Assembly: GCA_964652825.1 (NCBI GenBank) | Contig: CAZZCU010000013.1 | Location: 1 to 64,000, forward strand | Length of the DNA: 64,000 nucleotides | Origin: CAZZCU01 sp964652825 | GTDB lineage: Bacteria; Bdellovibrionota_B; Oligoflexia; Oligoflexales; CAZZCU01 | Direction: 5' to 3' | Part shown: one piece after another, positions 43,501 to 51,100 of the stretch | Position numbering within the stretch: the stretch's first letter is position 1 | Layout of the letters: each line of letters starts with the position of its first letter | Program-made: the position numbers and the translations under genes | Notes under the pieces: generated by a model | What the model was told of the DNA's origin: nothing | Seen by the model: only the letters and a program-made list of their open reading frames with translations | The model's database searches: none

Positions 43501-43514
43501 GTTCAAGGGAGTGA
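40509..43514 (+). CDS. TolB-like propeller / M28 peptidase / PDZ protein
   Basis: A 1001-residue exported protein with three parts. After a signal peptide (AAIIALTGVFAPNLFA) comes a PD40/WD40-like propeller, residues ~55-395, with repeats such as GYFSADGSKMIFQSE, GSWSPDGRLIAFASN and VFSPKGDQLSWTSTR. Next is an M28 zinc peptidase, ~410-890, with AIGAHIDHLG, YYGADDNASGIAG, WSGEELGLLGS, NMDMIGR and THTDYHTPND, and an inserted PA-like region. Last is a PDZ domain, ~910-1001, with AGSPADQAGVKAGDVI. ATG 40509 has AGGAG 7 bases upstream. The probable role is peptide hydrolysis in the periplasm or at the surface. It is convergent with pepA. Confidence 0.9.
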   Translation: MSRSLYFAAIIALTGVFAPNLFAHPGHDEADTAISPAAIAPVFDENSPEAQFLSHPRQLTFAGLRSGEGYFSADGSKMIFQSERDADNPFYQIYVLDLNDGNTWRVTPGYGKTTCAWLHPLRSEVLYASTHLDPDARKKQEEELEFRRSGQQRRYSWDFDEHYDIFADAIDGGAPVRLTDALGYDAEGSWSPDGRLIAFASNRRAYSGELTPEEQELFAKDPASAVDVYIMDADGSNVRRLTDSVGYDGGPFFSADGKKITWRRFAKDGQTAEIFTMNIDGSDQRQITQLNMMSWAPYFHPSGDYLIFGTNVHGHANFELYIAPTDGSHEPVRVTHTDGFDSLPVFSPKGDQLSWTSTRGNNVSQIFLAAWDDQSARRALGLTQTKPQPQRLSAAISADDARQHVYYLASDLLQGRMTGTAGEQIATQYVAEMFAAFGLQPAGDNGTYFQEFSFTAGVSLGANNTLSTQSSGEPTPKTRELNVDWRPLAFSQVGASEASDVVFAGYGIVAPAQGEVAAYDSYAHLDVKDKWVLVLRFLPENAAPAVKQHLLRYADLRRKTTVARDLGARGIIFVSGPNAGANEQLIRLDFDAALTGSSIHALSVTDAVADDLFAGSGETLAALQSKLDSGDLMQGFIVPSKIAAAHTDLVHEQKTGRNVLARLQVQAAPSDNLVAIGAHIDHLGVGQGHDHGLGRWLQRQRFDDAVETRTTERSGSGIYYGADDNASGIAGLLEIAQRLAQQQAAGTLNAQRDILFAAWSGEELGLLGSTHFVKNATANHEQLYPRFVAYFNMDMIGRLREHLILGGIGSSSVWHNKLEKFNIAHALSLQLQTDPYLPTDSTAFYLAGVPILSAYTGTHTDYHTPNDTPDKINYEGLARVASLFADLVEDTATSTTIPDYKKVEQPGGGGSRFRVYLGTIPDYAASDVLGVLLAGVQAGSPADQAGVKAGDVIIELAGVRIENIYDYTDALAILKVGEATTIKIKRGDDVLTLAITPGSRE

Positions 43515-43524
43515 TCCTGTCACG

Positions 43525-45057
43525 TTAAAGCTTTTCAAAGCGCAGACACGTACCCGCTAACAAGCGCACACCAAACGCCGAGGCGCCCGATCCCGGATAA
43601 CCAGTTGCAGAACATTGCCAGCCGGTTCCCGCGATATCAACGTGAGCCCACGGTGTGTCACCGGCGAATTCGCGCAAGAACGTGCCAGCGAGAATGGTAC
43701 CCGCGAGTACGCTTGGCTTGGCGATATTGGCAAGATCGGCAATTTCGCTTTTCACTTCTTTTTCCAGCTCCGGCCATAACGGCAATTGCCACAGTGGCTC
43801 ACCGACATCGCGCGCGACTTTGCTAACGTAGTCGGCGGCTTTCTGATCGTTTGCCATCAAGCCGGCTCCCGCGTGACCGAGCGCATAGAGAACGGCGCCG
43901 GTAAGTGTCGCGATATCAATCATCAGGTCCGGTTTGTACTGCGTGCGCGCATAATGCATGACATCGCACAAGACCAAACGACCTTCGGCATCGGTGTTTA
44001 GAATCTCGATGGTTTTACCACTCATCGACCGCACGACATCGCTGGGCCGCGTCGCCGTACTCGACAAAATATTTTCGACGGCGCCGACCAGACAAACGAC
44101 TTTGGTTGCCGGCTTGCACTTACCGAGAAACATGGCTGTCGCCAACACGGCCGCGCCGCCCGACATATCATATTTCATTTCGCCCATGCCAAGTGCTGGC
44201 TTCAGACTCGTCCCGCCCGAATCAAAGGTCAGACCTTTACCCACCAGCGCAACGGTATGTTTATTATCGCGACCATCGATTTCAATCTTGATTAAGCGCG
44301 GCTCCATCGCCGAGCCATTCGCGACACTGATAAAAGAACCCATGCCCAGATCACGGATTTGTTCTTTGTTGAAAACTTCGCACTTTAAACCAAGTTCTTT
44401 GCTGATGTCGGCGGCGATTTCGCCAAAACGCATCGGCGTGAGCCAATTGGGTGGCGCATCCTGTAGCATCATCGAGAATGCCACTGCCTTACCCATCTCG
44501 CGCTGCGCGGTGATCTGTTCCGCGGGCGCATTTTTGGATAGCAACGAAATGGTTTTCGGCATCAGCGGGCCATCAGCGGCTGGTTTCTTGGCGTCACCTT
44601 TAAATAACCCGGCGTCATACAAGCCAGAGCTATAACCATCGAGCGCCGCCAAGGCATTCCAATCGGCGGCCTCGCACAAGACCAGATGTTCCCAGCTCGT
44701 ATCCTTGATCGCCTTGGCAACATCCAGGCCCCATTGACGGCCGATCTGGGTTGCCTGGGTCTTAATTGTCGAAACCGGCACCAAAGTCACCGGTGCGTCA
44801 TCGATCAGAATCCGTAACGAGCCGCTCTTGCCAGCCCACCCCAATGCCTGGGCAGCGGTCTTGATTTTCTGCTTAATACCATCATCCAGATGCACCGCCT
44901 TAACGTCCAGGCCAGTCTTGCCGTCACCAGCACTGACAGGAATCGCGTGATGCGCACCACTTACCCAGCTGCTCGTCGCGCCGATCTGGACGCGCTCCAG
45001 CCAGCCGTAGACTTCCGGTAAGAATGAACGCCAGGGTTTTTCAAAATCTGATTTCAT
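43525..45057 (-). CDS. pepA: Leucyl aminopeptidase, M17 family
   Basis: This 510-residue cytosolic dizinc aminopeptidase has the family signatures GKGLTFDSGGTSLKP (metal ligands and Lys) and NTDAEGRLVL, with DIATLTGA and the C-terminal HVDIAGTGW in the correct order. The first ATG (45063) touches the AAAGGA site, while ATG 45057 is 6 bases from it, so I use 45057. It should cleave N-terminal residues during peptide turnover. It is divergent from eno and convergent with the M28/PDZ peptidase, leaving a 10-base gap. Confidence 0.94.
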   Translation of the reverse strand: MKSDFEKPWRSFLPEVYGWLERVQIGATSSWVSGAHHAIPVSAGDGKTGLDVKAVHLDDGIKQKIKTAAQALGWAGKSGSLRILIDDAPVTLVPVSTIKTQATQIGRQWGLDVAKAIKDTSWEHLVLCEAADWNALAALDGYSSGLYDAGLFKGDAKKPAADGPLMPKTISLLSKNAPAEQITAQREMGKAVAFSMMLQDAPPNWLTPMRFGEIAADISKELGLKCEVFNKEQIRDLGMGSFISVANGSAMEPRLIKIEIDGRDNKHTVALVGKGLTFDSGGTSLKPALGMGEMKYDMSGGAAVLATAMFLGKCKPATKVVCLVGAVENILSSTATRPSDVVRSMSGKTIEILNTDAEGRLVLCDVMHYARTQYKPDLMIDIATLTGAVLYALGHAGAGLMANDQKAADYVSKVARDVGEPLWQLPLWPELEKEVKSEIADLANIAKPSVLAGTILAGTFLREFAGDTPWAHVDIAGTGWQCSATGYPGSGASAFGVRLLAGTCLRFEKL

Positions 45058-45170
45058 CCGCATTCCTTTCGCATTTGACCGACGGCCGGATTCTGTTTAG
45101 TAATACCAGGCCTTATCTGTTTGACGTCACATTACTGTTTTGGCCTATAGGGGTCAATCGAGGAGTCGCA

Positions 45171-46436
45171 ATGAGTCTAGTTTCCACGATCCATGCCCGC
45201 GAGATCTTAGACAGCCGCGGGAATCCGACCGTCGAAGTTGAAGTTATTACCGATGACGGACTCATGGGCAGAGCAGCGGTGCCATCGGGCGCCTCCACCG
45301 GTGAATTTGAGGCGTGCGAGCTGCGTGATGGCAACAACAAACGCTACGGCGGCAAAGGCGTGCAGAACGCCGTGCGCAACGTGGCCGAAAAAATCGCCCC
45401 GAAAATCATCGGTATGGATGTTGGCGATCAATCCGGCATCGATCACGTGATGATCGATCTGGACGGCAGCGAGAATAAAGCCAATTTGGGCGCCAATGCT
45501 ATTCTGGGGGTATCGCTGGCGTGTGCCAAAGCCGCGGCCGAAACCGCAGGTCTGCCACTATACCGCTATCTGGGTGGCACCTACACACAGCGACTGCCTG
45601 TGCCGTTGATGAATATTCTAAACGGTGGCGCACACGCGGATAATACCGTTGATTTTCAGGAATTCATGATCGTTCCGATCGGCGCCACGAGCTTCAAGGA
45701 AGGTCTGCGCTGGGGCACCGAAGTGTTTCATTCACTCAAGAAAGTTCTGAAAAATAAAAAACTCAACACCGCCGTCGGTGATGAGGGTGGTTTCGCACCG
45801 GATTTACGTTCCAATCGCGAAGCATTGGAAATCATCACCGAGGCAATTCAGGCGGCTGGTTACAAGCCTGGCAAAGATATCGCATTCGCTTTGGACGTGG
45901 CGGCATCCTCTTTCTGCAAAGATGGTAAATATAATCTTGCCGGCGAGAATCGCATCGTCGACAGCGACGGCATGGTACAGTATCTGGTCGAACTGTCGAA
46001 GAACTTCCCCATCGTCTCCATCGAAGACGGCTTGGATGAACACGATTGGCGCGGCTTTGCGGCGTTGACTCAGGCGATCGGCGAGCGCGTGCAGATTGTC
46101 GGCGACGATTTGTTTGTCACCAATCCCAAGCGTTTGCGCGAAGGCATTAAAAACAAATCGGCGAACGCCATCTTGATCAAATTGAATCAGATCGGCACGC
46201 TTACCGAAACACTGGAGACGATGTCGATCGCCGCCAATGCCGGTTTTGCCAGCATTGTTTCGCATCGTTCGGGTGAAACCGAGGATACGACGATCGCTGA
46301 TCTTGCGGTGGCAACCAATTGCGGGCAGATCAAAACCGGTTCGGCATCGCGTACGGATCGTGTCTGCAAGTACAATCAATTGCTACGTATCGAAGAAGAG
46401 CTGGGCGATTTGGCTGTTTATCGTTTTGGTAAATAG
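45171..46436 (+). CDS. eno: Enolase
   Basis: This 421-residue glycolytic enzyme converts 2-phosphoglycerate to phosphoenolpyruvate. It has IHAREILDSRGNPTVE, SGASTGEFEA, GDEGGFAPDL, SIEDGLDEHDW, KLNQIGTLTET and the signature SHRSGETEDTTIAD. The frame is open upstream to 45024, but ATG 45171 has GAGGAG 5 bases before it and is the normal start. The next gene starts one base after its stop codon, implying coupled translation. Confidence 0.98.
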   Translation: MSLVSTIHAREILDSRGNPTVEVEVITDDGLMGRAAVPSGASTGEFEACELRDGNNKRYGGKGVQNAVRNVAEKIAPKIIGMDVGDQSGIDHVMIDLDGSENKANLGANAILGVSLACAKAAAETAGLPLYRYLGGTYTQRLPVPLMNILNGGAHADNTVDFQEFMIVPIGATSFKEGLRWGTEVFHSLKKVLKNKKLNTAVGDEGGFAPDLRSNREALEIITEAIQAAGYKPGKDIAFALDVAASSFCKDGKYNLAGENRIVDSDGMVQYLVELSKNFPIVSIEDGLDEHDWRGFAALTQAIGERVQIVGDDLFVTNPKRLREGIKNKSANAILIKLNQIGTLTETLETMSIAANAGFASIVSHRSGETEDTTIADLAVATNCGQIKTGSASRTDRVCKYNQLLRIEEELGDLAVYRFGK

Positions 46437-46437
46437 A

Positions 46438-47520
46438 ATGCCGCGACGGAGCGGCAGCAGGCGGTGGCGATCAGTACCGCTATGGTTATTTTGGTTATGG
46501 CTATGTAGCTGTGTCTGCACGCCACAACCACCACCGGCATTGATCGAGATCGCCAAAACCGCAACGACCCATGCGCGTGGCGGCAACGCTTCACAATCAC
46601 AGATTATGCAACATCTGCAGCGCATCGCGGCGCAAGAACATCCACTGGGTTCGCCAGCACAAGCTGAGATCGGTCGTTACCTGAGTGCGCAAGCCGAACA
46701 ACTGGGTGCTACGGTTTTTAGCGAGGAGTTTGTCGCCGAGACGCCGAATCCGGTACTGCTGCAAAGCCCCGACGCACCGGCCAGTCCGACGCTACGCAAA
46801 AACGGTCGCAACATTTATGCACGCGCCAACTTCAAAGCCGATGCCGACTGCGTGGTCCTGGTTGGTTCGCATTATGACACTAAGATTATCGATGGGCATC
46901 CTTATCTCGGCGCGAATGATAGCGGCTCATCAAGCGCGCTATTGTTGGAAATCCTGCGCCGTCTACATAAGCATCCGGACAATCAGCAGCTGGCATGCGA
47001 TCTGATGTTGGTATGGTTTGATGGCGAGGAATCCATTCTGCCGGATTGGAACGACGGCGAACGCCGACACCCGGCACGTATTCAGGATAACACCTATGGT
47101 AGTCGCCATGCCGTCAGTCGCCTGCGGGATTGTAAAACCGGTGATAAAGCCCAAAAATGCCTGCCGGTGGATTTGGGTGGCGCGACCTTGGTCGCGTTAG
47201 TGCTCGTGGATATGGTCGGCTCGCCGGCACTGAAGTTCACACGCGAACAACACAGCTCACCACAGCTCATGCAAAAACTCGAAGCCATCTTGCAGGTGCA
47301 GGGTCGACGTCATTTACTCGGAGATATACCAATCGAAGTCGGCGATGATCATCTTCCCTATGTACGCGCCGGCGTTCCTGCGATTGACCTGATCGACTTC
47401 GTCAATACGACGCATTGGCACCAGCCGAGTGATGTAATCGCAAATGTCTCGCCACCAAGCCTGGAGGTCGCTTACGAGGTCGCAACAGCTCTGGCACTCT
47501 TGGTCGCGCGTGGCGATTAG
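46438..47520 (+). CDS. Glutaminyl-peptide cyclotransferase-like M28 protein
   Basis: This 360-residue exported protein has a short basic N-terminus and a hydrophobic stretch WLFWLWLCSCVC that may carry a lipid-modified Cys. The M28 domain is of the animal-type glutaminyl cyclase group: VLVGSHYDTK, GANDSGSSSALLLE, WFDGEES, LVDMVG and DDHLPYVRAGVPAIDL. Such enzymes form N-terminal pyroglutamate rather than cleave peptides. ATG 46438 begins one base after the eno stop; longer upstream starts are inside eno and rejected. It is probably cotranscribed with eno. Confidence 0.85.
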   Translation: MPRRSGSRRWRSVPLWLFWLWLCSCVCTPQPPPALIEIAKTATTHARGGNASQSQIMQHLQRIAAQEHPLGSPAQAEIGRYLSAQAEQLGATVFSEEFVAETPNPVLLQSPDAPASPTLRKNGRNIYARANFKADADCVVLVGSHYDTKIIDGHPYLGANDSGSSSALLLEILRRLHKHPDNQQLACDLMLVWFDGEESILPDWNDGERRHPARIQDNTYGSRHAVSRLRDCKTGDKAQKCLPVDLGGATLVALVLVDMVGSPALKFTREQHSSPQLMQKLEAILQVQGRRHLLGDIPIEVGDDHLPYVRAGVPAIDLIDFVNTTHWHQPSDVIANVSPPSLEVAYEVATALALLVARGD

Positions 47521-47674
47521 CTTCTCGGCAGGACTTGCGCCCATATCTTAAAAAATAATAATAAAATTAGTATGTTATAAACAAAAGACCGTAGAAAAAA
47601 CTAAACTTTTTCCTATTTTCGCCGAAAAGATCTGTAAGACTGGCTTTATTCCAACGTCTTGCAGGGGATTCTAT

Positions 47675-48184
47675 ATGGCTGACAAAATCAGCTTCGCCAA
47701 TTTGACGATCGAAGTCACACCAACGGATCTTGAGGTGGTGTATCGATTTACCGGCGATGTTGACGAAAACTTCCGTCAGCAGGATGTTCCCCGCATTAAA
47801 CGCCCGAGCATTGTGTTTGAACTTGAGGGTGTGCACAACTTCAACTCGGTCGGTATTCGTGAATGGATTTATCTGATTCGCGATATCTGCCAACTCGGTA
47901 CCGTAAAATTCCGGCGTTGCTCCGTAACCATGATCGATCAAATCAACATGGTGCCGGACTCATTGGGATCGGGAAGCATTGAATCGTTCTTCGCCCCTTA
48001 CTTCTGCGAAAAAGATGGCGAAAGCAGCCAGCTGATCAACGTTAAGGATCATGCGCCGCAAATCAGTCAACGACAAGCGCCGCCCTTCAAATGCGAAAAA
48101 TGCGCCCAGACGCTGCAATTCGATGCCTTGGAAGATACTTACTTCCTCTTTGCCGATGGCGATGCCATCAAAGCCGCATCGTAA
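47675..48184 (+). CDS. STAS-like protein with CxxC tail
   Basis: This 169-residue cytoplasmic protein resembles a STAS domain in its first ~110 residues: an alternating strand-helix pattern and VFELEGVHNFNSVGIREW, where STAS proteins have a Ser-containing loop before a helix. The last ~50 residues hold FKCEKCAQTLQFD, a single CxxC pair that could be half of a zinc site. The ribosome binding site AGGGGA precedes ATG 47675. It is convergent with the 1730-residue TPR gene, 13 bases away. Function unknown. Confidence 0.72.
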   Translation: MADKISFANLTIEVTPTDLEVVYRFTGDVDENFRQQDVPRIKRPSIVFELEGVHNFNSVGIREWIYLIRDICQLGTVKFRRCSVTMIDQINMVPDSLGSGSIESFFAPYFCEKDGESSQLINVKDHAPQISQRQAPPFKCEKCAQTLQFDALEDTYFLFADGDAIKAAS

Positions 48185-48197
48185 ATAGATTCTTCGC

Positions 48198-51100
48198 CTA
48201 CAACTTCATCTGCGTGATAAATTCCAACAAGCCAGCAACATGCGGTGACTTGGTGACGATGGCTTTCGCGTCCAGCTTCTGGTCAAGCAGGTCAAGATCA
48301 CAGATAGATTCAAACAAGCCGACAACATCCAGCGTCTCAGCCAACAACAAGCGATAAGTATGCGCCTGCATATCCTGAACCAAGCGAACAAGCTCAGCTT
48401 CCTGAATAACCGGTACCTTGGCAAACAGCGCCCGCAACACACTTTTATCAACTAGACCGAGCAACTTACCGATATCCTGCGCGTCACCGACCAAAACCTT
48501 CTTGAGCTTATCCAGACCTTTGGTATCCAGATGCTCGCGTATGGCCTGCAACGATGGCAGAATCTGTTTGGTCGGATTCAAGGATAACGGAACAAAGTAT
48601 TGCAGTTTGATGGTCCAAAGCAGACCAAGCACACGATGAAACAAATGGCTGGTTGGTTGACGAACGTAATAACTTTCGTCCAGATACAATTCGCGTTTGC
48701 TACCGTCAAAGAATAATTCGGCGCCCAGGCCAGTGACATTGTAAGCGCTGAAACGGTGTTTTCTGATGCGATCCTTGTATAAGGTAAAGCCGGCCTTGGC
48801 AAGTAAGCCACGATCCCACACCAGAGGCACACGTGCTTTCATTAATTGCTGCGATGATAGACCAAGTTTTTTCTGCAAATGACGCAGTCCATAACGACCG
48901 CTGAAAAGTTTGACCAGCATCGGAATCGTCGCTACCAACAAACGATGCAGATCCGAGTTGATCGATGTCGGCACGCCATTAACCGGGAAACGATCCTTGC
49001 CGGACAGTGGATACTCGGCTTTACGGATGTCACGCCAAACGTTCCACTGCCAATCATTGAGCACCTGAATATCACCAGCGAGAACCGCCATGGCTTGGAT
49101 GGCGACATGTTTTTCAACTTTGGTTGCAAACGCCTGATCCAGGGTTTTCACGGCATGCTTTCGAGAAACATTCAAGGCCATGATCGTCGCCCGCCAATCA
49201 TGCGCGTTCACATCCTGAATTGACGGCTCGGTTACACTACTCTTGCTGTCCACGGCATCGACAAAAGCATTACCGACAATCCGCAATCCTGACTGTTCAG
49301 AGGCGCGTGAGCTACTGGACGCAGCGGGTGCCTGAAATTCCGAGGAAACGGCAAAAGACTCACCATAAATCACCGGCGCGTGACCAGCCGGCTCCGGCTC
49401 GCCCGCGACGCGTCGCAACGAGTATTCCATGTGTGAGAACTCGGATGGTGATTCTTCCTCCACCGCGGCGACAGCGAGTTTGATGACTTCGCTCATTTGC
49501 GTCAACGGCTCCAGCGAAGCCACGTCCACACGCGAGATATCTTTGATGCGCTCACGTTCGGCTTCCAGAGATTCAACGGTAATGGGATAAGCTTTCAGTG
49601 GTGTCTGATTGCGTTCCAACTGCGGCAAAATAAAATTCAGATGCGCAAGCAATGCCTGCTCATCACCAAATTCCTTGAGCAGGTAGTACAGTGGAATCCA
49701 GCTGCGATCGTCGTCCTTGTCCAAAAGCTTCACTTGCTGGAAAGCAACCATGGCAACACGCCGATCACGATCCTTATCGCGCAGGAATTGACCGGCAATC
49801 AGCAAGACATCAATGCACAAATCCGCATGGATACCGCCGCTCGTCGCCAATTGCACTGCCTGACGCATCAAGGTAACAGCAAAATCGCCAGCACCGATGC
49901 TTTGTAGCACATGAATGGCATCTTCCAGATAACTGCGCATCGGTGCAAGATTTTTGTTCCATGGCAATCCCGTCAACCAGTGTTTCTCAGCAGCAACGAG
50001 ATCACGGCGCACCGCCGCGGCCAAAAAGGCAATCCGCAGAACTTCGAGAGTCGAGATGTTATTGCGCAACAGGACTTCGGCCAATCCACCGGCCAACTCC
50101 GGCATTTCACGATCCACAAAAGCTTGAATTTTCGGCACCAAAGCCGCCTTAACCTGAGCCGCCTGATCATGCTTACCGCAGAGTCTATTGATCACGAACT
50201 CGCTACGCACAATATCCTGCAAGCAGTATTCATCATTCAAGCAATCATGAAGATGCTGCAGCTCCTCATTCACGTCGTTGGCTTCAATGGCAATATTCAA
50301 CAACAAAAATTTAATATCGCGTCCATCGGGCAACAACGGCAGTAATCGACTATAAGCAGAGATCGCCTCGGCATAGTCCTTCAGACAACTGCGATTGACC
50401 TCGCCATAACGCTGGAGCAATTTAATCTGCATATTACGATCTTGTTCGTAGAATTCTATTTGTCGACGCAGTACTTTCGCGAATGCCTGCCAACTGCCGG
50501 TTTGCTCCACCACTGATTCAAAATCCTCGATCGCATCTATAGTCGCCGGACCACGTACCAGGTATTCGGCCATTAAGTTATCGACTTTGGAGCGACTATC
50601 CGATTGCGTGCGATAAAGTTGTGCCGCCTCCCGCAAATGCTGGACGGCAATAGCTTCATCAGGCTCGCCGGCCGCCAGCAGTTCGTGTAATTTGGCCAGG
50701 TCTTTGGGCTGCTCACGCAAGGTTGCTTCGAGCTGCACACGCGGCAAGTCCGGCAAAATACCTGACTCCATGAGTGTCACGATGTAGAAATTTAAAAAAC
50801 GCGACGCATTGTTGCCGGTAAAATACTTAATACCAAGTTGTAGTACTTGTGGGTCATTCTCGCGCAACTCGTACAAAGCCTGCAAGTCGGCATCCATCGC
50901 GACCAGAACTTCCGGCGCCGATAAACGCGGCAGAGATTCAATGAAGTAAGCAAGCCAATACTCGCGCTCTGCCCGATTCAATGTCATCCCGGTCAGTATA
51001 TCCCGCAAACGCAAGAATGCCTGCGTTTCGCTATGATCGAGATACTCCTGAAAACGTTTTTGCAGATGAACTTTTTCGTCTTCGCTCAGCGTATAAATCT

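Noticed and set aside
43958..44635. Plus-strand open frame of 225 codons
   Set aside because: Antisense to pepA, which has all M17 signatures; composition is a shadow of that frame.
46237..46437. N-terminal extension of the glutaminyl-cyclase-like gene into eno
   Set aside because: Translated out-of-frame enolase sequence; ATG 46438 gives a sensible exported N-terminus.
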